Source: Porifericola rhodea (lineage in GTDB: Bacteria > Bacteroidota > Bacteroidia > Cytophagales > Cyclobacteriaceae). Taken from it: DNA of 64,000 nucleotides. The notes beneath the pieces are model-generated. The model was not told the origin of the DNA, did not search any database, and saw only the letters and a list, made by a program, of their open reading frames with translations. Within the stretch, counting starts at the first letter, position 1. Each line of letters opens with the position of its first letter. This document shows positions 32,815 to 40,618 of the stretch, piece after piece. Made by a program: the position numbers and the translations under genes. Location: assembly GCF_030506305.1 (NCBI RefSeq), contig NZ_CP119421.1, forward strand, positions 426,354 through 490,353, read 5' to 3'.

Positions 32815-33630
32815 TTATTTTCTTTTGAAATAGATGTAAAACAGCATGCCTGCTCCGGCACCAATGGCTATGTTTTTAGGTGTAGCATATGCTTTCAGCA
32901 TGCTTGCATGGAACCCACTAAGCGCTTTTTTAGGATACAAAGGCAGCCTCACCGCTGGCAAACCTGCCAGATGATTATCTTCACCGAATTCAGCAGCATC
33001 AATACCCGCAGTACAGCAAAGCGTGTTGCTGGATATTCCTGATAAACCTGCCTTACTCATGGATACAGGCATCTCATAATCCCGCTTCTGACTGTAGGGC
33101 ACCTCATAATTAAAGCGGTAGTCTACCACTGGGTCACAGGTGATGTATCCACGACTTCCTCTATTAGATTCATAAGGAATCACTACATAGATATGCTGCC
33201 AGTGGGTTTTACCATTGTATTTGGTAATCCTGAAAGAATGCGGAATGCCTAGATTGGTTAATACTGAGCTGATAAAAATAGAATAGTCCTCACAATCTGC
33301 TCCCATTTTACGATCATGCCAGGTGCGGGCTGGGGTTCTCACCCTTTCTACTGCCCCTACATCTTCTGCCCTGTTATCCAACTGATACTGGACATAGGTT
33401 ACTATGAACTCCCATATGTTTTTAGCCGTCTGCTCCCGACTCTCTCCCTTCAAAACAGGAGCGATCTTTTTGGTCTCCGATAAAGTCTCCGACACTACTT
33501 TTTTGCATAGGGCTACGGTTTCCTCTACACTGCCTCCGGATTTGACAATAATCTGTCTTAGCCCTTTGGGTTTAGCAAAGTACTTATCATACTGCGTTCC
33601 TGGAAGAATCTGTCTATTGGCTGACTGCAT
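32815..33630 (-). CDS. Transglutaminase-like cysteine peptidase, membrane-anchored
   Basis: The 271-residue protein has a transglutaminase-like catalytic core: Cys113 in GADCEDYSIF, His146 in THWQHIYVVIPY and Asp166 in YITCDPVVD. These are the Cys-His-Asp triad in the usual order and context. Proteins of this superfamily act as peptidases or crosslinkers. Downstream are AGLSGISS, GIDAAEF (209-215) and HLAGLP, and then a C-terminal anchor (IAIGAGAGMLFYIYF) with KRK. There is no signal peptide. In a virus-like gene set this could be a maturation protease or a protein-crosslinking enzyme; its own LSG and IDxxxF motifs could be substrates. The triad is seen; the role is inferred. Confidence 0.8.
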   Translation of the reverse strand: MQSANRQILPGTQYDKYFAKPKGLRQIIVKSGGSVEETVALCKKVVSETLSETKKIAPVLKGESREQTAKNIWEFIVTYVQYQLDNRAEDVGAVERVRTPARTWHDRKMGADCEDYSIFISSVLTNLGIPHSFRITKYNGKTHWQHIYVVIPYESNRGSRGYITCDPVVDYRFNYEVPYSQKRDYEMPVSMSKAGLSGISSNTLCCTAGIDAAEFGEDNHLAGLPAVRLPLYPKKALSGFHASMLKAYATPKNIAIGAGAGMLFYIYFKRK

Positions 33631-33633
33631 GGG

Positions 33634-34173
33634 CTATTTGAATAGTTTGAGCACGATGGGTTCTTCTTCCTCAATAGGAATGAAGTAGTTCACTTTGGCT
33701 TTGGTCTTCATCAAAAAAGTTAAGCCTGAGGTGATCAGCTGTAAAGCTTTGCTTTGCCCGACAATGGAGAGTAGTTCAGCTTTGGATAAAGTCTCCAGAT
33801 ACAAGTCAAACTCATTGCTCTCGCCAGGCTTTACCACTATGGTTTGCTCCTGAGGTTTGGTGACCAGAATTGATTTTTGACTTCCTTTGGGAAGGACATA
33901 CAACACCTCCACATTAGGATTTTCAATCCTTAGGGTGGTTGTGCCTTTATTGATCAGCTTCACATGGGCTTTGAGTACTGCACGGTCCATGCTAAGGCTA
34001 TGGAGCTTGATATCCGTGACAGTTTCCAGTGCCTCTCCGGTTGCTTTGAGTTGGTAGAGGTAGTAACCTCCGGCAGCAACCAAACCTGCCGATAATAATG
34101 CAAAATTTGACTTGTTCATAGCACCTGTATTGGGCTTGTTAGATTCCAAAACTGGGGGCTTTCTGGCTTTCAT
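33634..34173 (-). CDS. Membrane-anchored LEA-2-like protein
   Basis: The 179-residue frame has a second possible start at 34119 (MNKSNFALLSAGLVAAGGYY), which puts a membrane segment at the very N-terminus and may be the true one. The rest is a beta-sandwich of the LEA-14/WHy type: VTDIKLHSLSMDRAVLKAHV, LINKGTTTLRIENPNVEVLY, VVKPGESNEFDLYLETL. Such domains are found in membrane-associated bacterial proteins. It is the first gene of the 21-gene minus-strand operon, next to the divergent control region. Confidence 0.65.
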   Translation of the reverse strand: MKARKPPVLESNKPNTGAMNKSNFALLSAGLVAAGGYYLYQLKATGEALETVTDIKLHSLSMDRAVLKAHVKLINKGTTTLRIENPNVEVLYVLPKGSQKSILVTKPQEQTIVVKPGESNEFDLYLETLSKAELLSIVGQSKALQLITSGLTFLMKTKAKVNYFIPIEEEEPIVLKLFK

Positions 34174-34296
34174 CCAACTGCCTGACCGACTATGAAGTAC
34201 TAAGCCGTACCATGTCGACTTTTTGGGTATTTTGACAAATTTTTAATGCTTGGGTTCTCTATATTTCTTAAAAAAAGCAAAAACCATAAAAGCATA
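34174..34296. promoter_or_regulatory. Divergent control region of the virus-like module
   Basis: This short region separates the minus-strand operon from the plus-strand regulator gene. On the plus strand TATATTTC (34260-34267) resembles the TAnnTTTG -7 box of Bacteroidota, with TTTG at 34231-34234 upstream; the spacing is wider than ideal. It is the only place from which both arms can be transcribed, so promoters for both directions are expected here. Confidence 0.35.
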
Positions 34297-34542
34297 ATGA
34301 GGATATATTTGCGAAGATTTGTAAGCAGAAAGGAGTTGGCTGACCGTTTGGGAATTAGTGAGGCCACGCTGAAAAGGAAGATGAAGCGGGTGCAAGGTAT
34401 TGAGCAAAAAAGATACGAACTACTTGATTCTGAAATAGTTTCCGCCTTTTTTAATACCTACTCACTTTCCCCCCGAAGCCTGGAAGATATCGCTGACTAT
34501 GAGTTGAGCAGCTCTTGGAATAACACAAAGTTAGCTTGTTAA
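34297..34542 (+). CDS. Small helix-turn-helix regulator
   Basis: I place the start at the ATG at 34297 (MRIYLRRFVSRKELADRLG); an in-frame ATG at 34246 lies in the presumed promoter. The 81-residue product contains a helix-turn-helix, RKELADRLGISEATLKRKMK, similar to that of the 96-residue gene at the far end of the opposite operon. As the first gene rightward from the divergent region it is a good candidate for controlling that region. Confidence 0.65.
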   Translation: MRIYLRRFVSRKELADRLGISEATLKRKMKRVQGIEQKRYELLDSEIVSAFFNTYSLSPRSLEDIADYELSSSWNNTKLAC

Positions 34543-34613
34543 TAACGTAAGATTAGCCCATGAGCCTATTCCAACCATGGGCAACCACCAACAACCAGGT
34601 AAATATTGTACAT

Positions 34614-35390
34614 ATGATAGATCAGCTAGAGTTCAATCAAAATCAGGGTAATCTAGGGACTACCAGGTCCTCTGCTTATACCAATGCCAGATCCGCTAGT
34701 AGTAGTACTTCAAGCAGAACTTCTGCCAGCACCAGCGCTCGTTCCGGAAGTTCTTCTTCCAGCAGGTCAAACACCACCAGTTCTTCCTTTCTGGACCGTT
34801 TGAGAAACACTACGTCCCGAGCAGTGCAAGTAGTAGATCAGACTCGTCAGGCTCAGGAAAGAACTGCTTCCTCTCCTGTTTCTAGTTCAATCAGCCGTTC
34901 ATCTGCAAGCAGAAGTCCTTCCAGTGGGGGTAGCAGAAACAGTATAACTACAGTGACTCCTTCAACAGGTAGAAGTGGAGTAGAAAATGATACTAATCCT
35001 TCCATACAGATGACTACAGGTAGGTCTGCGCAAAGAGCAAGCAGAGCAGTAAGTCCTGAAGAGAATAGTGATCGGATGCATGCCACGCGTTACTTAAATG
35101 AATTCAAGGAATTGGCAAAAGCTATTGAAAAGCAAGCTTTTGTGCTTACCCAGTCTCAATACGCTGACTTGCAAAATATCATTGCCCAATACCAAGCAAA
35201 CAATGGTGATTTAGAAACCCTGAGACTAATGATGCAGTACAGCCAATTGGAAGTTGAGGGAGGTAGACCTACAACCAACCCTATGATGGCTGCCTTTGGA
35301 GATATAGATTCCAAAAAAGCAATCTACATTGGGGCCGGGCTGCTGGGATTGGTCCTTCTCAAGAAGATGGCTAAACGTAACGGTAAATAA
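34614..35390 (+). CDS. Ser/Thr-rich tail-anchored protein with N-terminal IDxxxF motif
   Basis: I choose the ATG at 34614 because it gives MIDQLEFNQ at the very N-terminus, matching MIDKYDFQQ of the next gene, and because both ATGs are preceded by a similar GTACAT sequence; an in-frame ATG at 34560 is the alternative. The 258-residue product continues with about 110 residues of low-complexity Ser, Thr, Arg and Ala, then a helical domain (about 150-215). It ends with AAFGDIDSKK before a C-terminal anchor (AIYIGAGLLGLVLLKK). The layout is a flexible stalk on a membrane anchor. It shares both ends with the following gene, so the two are paralogues with different middles. Confidence 0.65.
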   Translation: MIDQLEFNQNQGNLGTTRSSAYTNARSASSSTSSRTSASTSARSGSSSSSRSNTTSSSFLDRLRNTTSRAVQVVDQTRQAQERTASSPVSSSISRSSASRSPSSGGSRNSITTVTPSTGRSGVENDTNPSIQMTTGRSAQRASRAVSPEENSDRMHATRYLNEFKELAKAIEKQAFVLTQSQYADLQNIIAQYQANNGDLETLRLMMQYSQLEVEGGRPTTNPMMAAFGDIDSKKAIYIGAGLLGLVLLKKMAKRNGK

Positions 35391-35417
35391 TACACTCATT
35401 TACAAACAGTACATACA

Positions 35418-35774
35418 ATGATAGATAAATATGATTTTCAGCAATTAGGAAGGCTTACCAGATCCAGCGACTATGATCCTCGTGTCCGTAATTACGATCC
35501 TTATGCCCCCAAAAGCTATGTGACCAACGAGCAAGGAGTGATCATCAGGGATTCAGTAAGAAGTAATTCGGGAAGTACTTATTCAATACAACAAGCCCGA
35601 GAAGCCCGCATTACTAACAGAGCACGAAATACTCCCAACATTGCAGAGGGCTCAGCTATGACTGCAGGCTTTGGAGATATCCCTAAGCCATTGCTCATTG
35701 GAGGTGCAATATTGGGAGGTGTGGTGTTATTAAAGACTTTGAAAGGGAAAAAGAGAAGCCGTAAAAAGAAGTGA
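35418..35774 (+). CDS. Small tail-anchored protein with N-terminal IDxxxF motif
   Basis: The 118-residue product starts MIDKYDFQQLGRLTRSS. This is nearly the same as the start of the minus-strand 110-residue protein (SIDSKEFQSLGRVARSS) and like that of its neighbour. The middle is polar and Arg/Tyr-rich. It ends with AGFGDIPKP, a membrane segment (LLIGGAILGGVVLL) and a very basic tail (KGKKRSRKKK). Its stop codon is inside a terminator stem, so it closes the plus-strand arm. Confidence 0.7.
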   Translation: MIDKYDFQQLGRLTRSSDYDPRVRNYDPYAPKSYVTNEQGVIIRDSVRSNSGSTYSIQQAREARITNRARNTPNIAEGSAMTAGFGDIPKPLLIGGAILGGVVLLKTLKGKKRSRKKK

Positions 35775-35787
35775 AATCACTTCTTTT
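35763..35787 (+). terminator. Rho-independent terminator overlapping the stop codon
   Basis: AAAAGAAGTG and CACTTCTTTT pair around AAAT, followed by further T. The TGA stop of the 118-residue gene lies in the stem. Confidence 0.75.
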
Positions 35788-35894
35788 TAAAGGAATTGTA
35801 AGATTCCTAACTGTAACCCTTTTATGAACTGCTATATAGTGTGATTATTAGCATTAGCTAGTAATTGCCATGAGTCTTTTATCATTCACTTTAT

Positions 35895-38336
35895 CTACTC
35901 TCTAAGTATATCATGAGGATTGACTAATGCTGCCTTCACTGATTTATAGCCAACTGTAAAAAGGGCTATTGTAATAGAAAGTATTAAAGCAGCTGCAAAG
36001 TACCATACTTCTATTTCTACTTGATAAGCAAAGGAGGATAGCCATTTTTGCATAACAAAATAAGCTAGTGGAGCTGATAGTATAAAACCAACTATGACCA
36101 ACCATGTGAATTCTTTCATGAAAATTCTCACTATTTGCTGTACGGATGCTCCAAAAGTTTTCCTTATTCCAATTTCTTTACGTCGGTAAAAAGACAGATA
36201 ATCTACCAATCCATATAACCCTATACATCCAATGAAAATGGCTAGAATAGATCCAAAACTAGCTACTTTGTATAATAGATCTTCAAGTGTATAAATTATG
36301 GCCATATATTCATCTAAAAACTTAGCTCTATAAACATGATCAGGATATAAATCCTGCCATATTTGATGTATAGCTGCTAAAGCTTCTTTTGCATTTCGCC
36401 CTTCTAACTTTATACCTGCAAAATAGATATTATCTCCATAGTGGAGATAGCAAGCCTGTGTCTCTTTCTTTAAAGACGAATTTGCAAAATCAGCTACAAC
36501 TCCCACAATAGTAGCATCATCATATTGTAGCGCTATTACTTCTCCCAAGGCAGCTTCTGGAGATTCATAGCCTAACATTTTGATAGTAGTTTCATTGACC
36601 AATATGTTATACTGGTGTACACTATCTGCATGGTGATCAAATGGCTCTAATTTTCGTCCTGCCAACAACTGAATCTCAAACAAGTCTAAATAAGATGCAT
36701 CTACAGATTTTTTTATGATAGAAAATCTTTTTTTGCCCTCATTTGAAGGTTTATCAAAACCTACTATGTTATTGCCAATGGAAGTAGGTGGGTTGGAATA
36801 AAAAGACACTTCTGACACTGAGTTTTGGGACATTAGTTCATGCCTGAAAACTTCTATCTTTGAAAGATCATCAACAGGCATATCCAGGTTCATGTTTATG
36901 TTCAGCACTTGCTCTTTCTCAAATCCCAAATCGCTTTGTTGAAAGAAACTCAGTTGAACAATAATTATCAAAGTACAGATAATGAGTACCTGTGAAATAG
37001 TTATCTGAGCAATAATCAAAGCTTTCCGTAATGAAATACTACTTGCAAGACTAGTTCTCTTATCAGATAATGACTGTTTTAGAGCAATAGCTGGTGGATA
37101 AGCCGCCATGAAACGTGCTGGATATAGACCCGCTCCTAGGGTGATTACCAAAAACACCGCTAGTAGAAAGAAGAATAGCGTAAAATCAGGAGAAAAATTG
37201 AATACCATAAAATCAGAGAAGTTTAGAAAATAATCTCTGATCTGGACTAAAAACAGCTCCGCTATTCCCACTCCTATCAAAGTAGCTAGTAGTACAGTAA
37301 TACCTGTTTCAAGCATAAACTGCCAAATTATCTGCCACTTTGAACTACCCATTGTTTTCCGAATTCCAACTTCTTTGGCTCGATTTGCCGCCTGTGCAGT
37401 TGCTAGATTGATAAAATTCACACACGCTGTGATTAATATTACTGCACCTATTGTAATTAAAACTAGCAGCAGTGACTTTGGAGCAGCATAAAGTGTCCCT
37501 CCATATTTAGTATCTGTGTGAATGTTAGCCAGTGGCTGTAGATGAAAACTCCGGGAATCAGCAAAGTCTTCTTTTAGATATTTTTGTGGAAAGGTAGCTA
37601 ATTGCGATTCTAACTGCTTTTCAGCCCCTTCTTTTTTTAGTTTTATAAATGTATTTGCATGTCCTGGCGTAAAATTCCAGTTATTGCTCCAAGTTGGGTT
37701 TTCTTGCTCTACTACCTTGAAAGGCAAAAGCATAGTAAAGTAGATATTACTATTTGCAGGAATGTCTTCAATAATACCACTAATTTGATAATCAGATTGA
37801 TTGATCGTAATTATATCTCCTATTACTTGGGCTAATGAGGTATTTCCGTAAAATTTTTTAGCCAATGAGTGGGTAAGGACAACTTCATCAGGTTGTTGTA
37901 GCAACCTCTGAGGATTACCGAAAAGTACTGGAAGATTAAATATTTGTAGAAGATCATTTTCAGCATAAGCCATTGATCGCTCATCAAATAATTTACTATT
38001 ACCTGCTTTATCTATTAGCTTGATAACTGCAGTCTGATCCATAAATATGTTTGCAGCTAACTCTATGGCTGTAGCTTCATTGCGGAGTGCTTCTGACATC
38101 GGAAAACAAACAGCTCCTTTATAATTAAGCTGGTCTGAAGTATTAGTATGAGTCACAACTCTGAAAATCCTTTCTCCATCAGGTACGGATTTGTCAAATG
38201 AATATTCATATCTGATAAGTACATAAAAGACAATACAGCAGGCTAAGCTTATTGCTAATCCTAAAATGTTTATGACCGTACTTAATCTATTGCGATTTAA
38301 GCTTCTAAGAGCAGTTTTAATATGGTTGTTCAGCAT
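35895..38336 (-). CDS. MacB/FtsX-type ABC transporter permease
   Basis: The 813-residue protein has the classical layout of large Bacteroidota permeases: an N-terminal MacB-type segment (MLNNHIKTALRSLNRNRLST, first TM at about 20-40), a large periplasmic domain (to about 280), a three-TM FtsX block (about 285-410) with ANRAKEVGIRKTMGSS, a second periplasmic domain, and a second FtsX block (about 680-800) with RRKEIGIRKTFGAS. Such proteins work with a separate ATPase to move antimicrobial peptides, lipids or signals, or in mechanotransmission; no ATPase gene is adjacent. It is isolated between two groups of element genes and looks like cargo or a relic of chromosomal sequence. The length is typical and the gene is intact. 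Confidence 0.85.
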   Translation of the reverse strand: MLNNHIKTALRSLNRNRLSTVINILGLAISLACCIVFYVLIRYEYSFDKSVPDGERIFRVVTHTNTSDQLNYKGAVCFPMSEALRNEATAIELAANIFMDQTAVIKLIDKAGNSKLFDERSMAYAENDLLQIFNLPVLFGNPQRLLQQPDEVVLTHSLAKKFYGNTSLAQVIGDIITINQSDYQISGIIEDIPANSNIYFTMLLPFKVVEQENPTWSNNWNFTPGHANTFIKLKKEGAEKQLESQLATFPQKYLKEDFADSRSFHLQPLANIHTDTKYGGTLYAAPKSLLLVLITIGAVILITACVNFINLATAQAANRAKEVGIRKTMGSSKWQIIWQFMLETGITVLLATLIGVGIAELFLVQIRDYFLNFSDFMVFNFSPDFTLFFFLLAVFLVITLGAGLYPARFMAAYPPAIALKQSLSDKRTSLASSISLRKALIIAQITISQVLIICTLIIIVQLSFFQQSDLGFEKEQVLNINMNLDMPVDDLSKIEVFRHELMSQNSVSEVSFYSNPPTSIGNNIVGFDKPSNEGKKRFSIIKKSVDASYLDLFEIQLLAGRKLEPFDHHADSVHQYNILVNETTIKMLGYESPEAALGEVIALQYDDATIVGVVADFANSSLKKETQACYLHYGDNIYFAGIKLEGRNAKEALAAIHQIWQDLYPDHVYRAKFLDEYMAIIYTLEDLLYKVASFGSILAIFIGCIGLYGLVDYLSFYRRKEIGIRKTFGASVQQIVRIFMKEFTWLVIVGFILSAPLAYFVMQKWLSSFAYQVEIEVWYFAAALILSITIALFTVGYKSVKAALVNPHDILRE

Positions 38337-38488
38337 CTATAAAGTTTATTAAACCTGTAAGAAAGTATACAAAAGTCTTACCTCACTTTATTATCGCTTA
38401 AATTGCTCACTATGCGTATAATCTAAAAATTTAGTGTATCATTTTCATGACAATAGATGTACGGTTTCATGACAAGGTATCATTGTAT

Positions 38489-39319
38489 TTAAATTGCCTT
38501 ACAAGTTCTTTTATGCACGTTATGTGCATTTACATTAGCAAATGTGGATTCACAGTGAGGGCAGTACAATTTCTCATATGCTCTGAATATTTTTTCTTGC
38601 TGATCTTGTAAAATTCCTTGGGCTTGAAGAAGCTCTTGTTCAAGCCCTTGTTTCTCTTCGTTAGTATCAGTCAGTTCCTGATAGCAGTTGGTTGCTGCTT
38701 CCTTAGCTTCTGTAAGCTCCTGCTTCATTCTTTGTAATGCTTCGTTGAGCTTGGTAACTGTTTCGTTGGATTTGGTTACTTCCTGTTGGAAGCTCGTTAG
38801 TTGCCGTTCCTTGTTCGTAAGCGTTTCGTTGAGCAATCGGATGGTTTCCTCTTTTTGCGATAGCAGTTCGTTAGCATCTTGTAGTTTTTCTACAGCTGAG
38901 CGATTGTCTTTTACTTCATAGTATTTACCCACCAGAAGATATACTACCAGATAGTTGATACTGGCAATAAGGACTGAAAACAGATGCGCTGAAAAGATAG
39001 CCCTATTACTTTTGTCAGCAAATTCAAAAGCGTCAAAGAAGAGAGCAGTGATTCCATAGGAGCAAAATGCATAGAAAATCGTAAAAGCATGGCTTACCAG
39101 TTTGCTGTTGGTGGCAGTGAGCAATATCATTAGGTGGATGGCTACCGCCAGAAAGCCAGCAGCTACTTCTCTGGACAAATCCCCCATCTCAGCAGGGAGC
39201 AGGCCACTGATCAGGGCTTGCGATTCAAAAATCAAATATCCAAAGATGGCAAAGAATCCAATCAGGATGGGAGGAAGCGAGAAAAGTGAATCCGCTGCTT
39301 TTTCGTAGAGTTTTGTCAT
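38489..39319 (-). CDS. Four-TM membrane protein with coiled coil and C-terminal zinc finger
   Basis: The 276-residue protein has about four hydrophobic segments in its first 135 residues. A long charged coiled coil follows (about 140-240), then a C-terminal finger YCPHCESTF...AHNVHKRTC: Cys253-x2-Cys256, His266 and either His269 or Cys273, which would bind zinc. The finger faces the cytoplasm if the coiled coil does. Proteins with this order could tether DNA or a protein complex to the membrane. It is the last gene of a compact four-gene operon. It is not recognised as a named family. Confidence 0.65.
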   Translation of the reverse strand: MTKLYEKAADSLFSLPPILIGFFAIFGYLIFESQALISGLLPAEMGDLSREVAAGFLAVAIHLMILLTATNSKLVSHAFTIFYAFCSYGITALFFDAFEFADKSNRAIFSAHLFSVLIASINYLVVYLLVGKYYEVKDNRSAVEKLQDANELLSQKEETIRLLNETLTNKERQLTSFQQEVTKSNETVTKLNEALQRMKQELTEAKEAATNCYQELTDTNEEKQGLEQELLQAQGILQDQQEKIFRAYEKLYCPHCESTFANVNAHNVHKRTCKAI

Positions 39320-39682
39320 TCAAAAGTAGATTTTACGTACCTGTTGATCATTGATTTGTAAGAAGCCTTTAGCTTTCCAGGCTACATAGGTGATGAACTT
39401 GGTGAGGTAGTAGCGGTGGGAAAGCTTATTACTGGTAAATGGCATATAAGTGCCCCTTTTCAATAGGTCACTGCTCAACATATATTCTATACTATCACAG
39501 GCATATTCATTGACTAATTCGCAAATGTTGATATCGTGAGCTTCCAAGAGTTTATTCAAAGCCAATAAGAAGTCATGTTCATTACAGGTATGGCATGCCA
39601 GTAACCTGGGATTGTACCTACCCTCAGTATCCGTTTCAGGAAATATTTCCAGCCAGATATATTTCATGCTAGGGTTGTTCAT
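39320..39682 (-). CDS. Hypothetical protein
   Basis: The 120-residue product has four cysteines (CHTC in LLACHTCNEHDF, ICELV, YACDS) and mixed alpha/beta character. No membrane segment or known motif is seen. It overlaps the upstream gene by 4 bp and abuts the downstream one, so it is a genuine operon member. The CHTC pair could bind a metal, but a second pair is not convincing. Confidence 0.6.
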   Translation of the reverse strand: MNNPSMKYIWLEIFPETDTEGRYNPRLLACHTCNEHDFLLALNKLLEAHDINICELVNEYACDSIEYMLSSDLLKRGTYMPFTSNKLSHRYYLTKFITYVAWKAKGFLQINDQQVRKIYF

Positions 39683-39969
39683 GTTTGCTCTAGTTTGAAA
39701 GATTCATTTTGCTGCAGTTGTAGGTTATGATCAAAGTACGCTATGGCTCTCTCCAGCTTTTGTCCTTTGCGCAAGCGATAGAAATTCTTGATTTTCTCTT
39801 TTTTGACCAGTACCAGGTCTGCCTTGAAAATGGTACCTACCGGCCAATGTAAGCGAGACTTCCTGGATGCTGATACAAAAAGTAGAGGAATACGCTGGTC
39901 AGCTAATGGTTGTAACCGGACTCTGTTTTTGATCCTTACCGATTGTATGTAAACATCCAGGTAGTGCAT
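39679..39969 (-). CDS. Hypothetical protein
   Basis: The 96-residue basic product is strand-rich in its first half (YLDVYIQSVRIKNRVRL, IPLLFVSASRKS, WPVGTIFKADLVLV) and helical and basic later. Its first half has the look of a small beta-barrel, possibly nucleic-acid-binding, but this is not established. It is 4 bp after the upstream 214-residue gene and overlaps the next by 4 bp. Confidence 0.6.
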   Translation of the reverse strand: MHYLDVYIQSVRIKNRVRLQPLADQRIPLLFVSASRKSRLHWPVGTIFKADLVLVKKEKIKNFYRLRKGQKLERAIAYFDHNLQLQQNESFKLEQT

Positions 39970-39973
39970 AGTA

Positions 39974-40618
39974 TCAGAATTTGAATTTTAAGGCTGCTTC
40001 TTCCGCCAGATTCTGAGTCCGATTGAACATCTCATTGTCAAACTTTCGGGTATCAATCCTGCTGAAGTACTTGTTTTTACAGTTCTGGTAGAAATGGATA
40101 ACATGTCCTATCGGATATTCATTCTTTTCAATCAGCTCTATGCAGTACTGTAACAGATGCCTGGGATTCAGAAATGCATGTATATTAGAATCCAGTTTAT
40201 CCACTTCAGAAGCCCTCCCTTGTCGGCGAAAGTTTCGCTCTATATGCTCTATAGGTTGACCTCTTTCTATGGCATCATAGAATGCGCTAAGCCATTTACT
40301 GAGCCTTTTATCTTGTAAATATTCAGGGTTTAAATAAGGCATTTTATAAGTACAAGTGACAATGGTGGTGTAGGGTGGTTGATTCAGCTTATATTCAATT
40401 TCCTTAACCGGGGTGATTCTATCACTGGGTCTCAGATAGCCTTTCACATACATTCTCAAAATGAAGTTGGTTAGTGTATTGGTAGGATCTACATTTTCGT
40501 CAAAACCTACTTTTTTGCTATATCCCGGTATCACTTTTCCATTCAGAAATCTGATCACCTGCATGTAGGTAGCATTATCGGTATCGTAGGGAGCTAATTC
40601 AAATTTTTTATTAGGCAT
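39974..40618 (-). CDS. Hypothetical protein, first gene of a four-gene operon
   Basis: The 214-residue product has a winged-helix-like N-terminal third (NATYMQVIRFLNGKVIPG, TLTNFILRMYVKGYLRPSDR), a strand pair (YTTIVTCTYKMPYL) and a helical C-terminal half. No enzyme motif is seen. It could bind DNA, but I do not recognise a family. The operon is read away from the non-coding region at 40619-41058. Confidence 0.55.
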   Translation of the reverse strand: MPNKKFELAPYDTDNATYMQVIRFLNGKVIPGYSKKVGFDENVDPTNTLTNFILRMYVKGYLRPSDRITPVKEIEYKLNQPPYTTIVTCTYKMPYLNPEYLQDKRLSKWLSAFYDAIERGQPIEHIERNFRRQGRASEVDKLDSNIHAFLNPRHLLQYCIELIEKNEYPIGHVIHFYQNCKNKYFSRIDTRKFDNEMFNRTQNLAEEAALKFKF

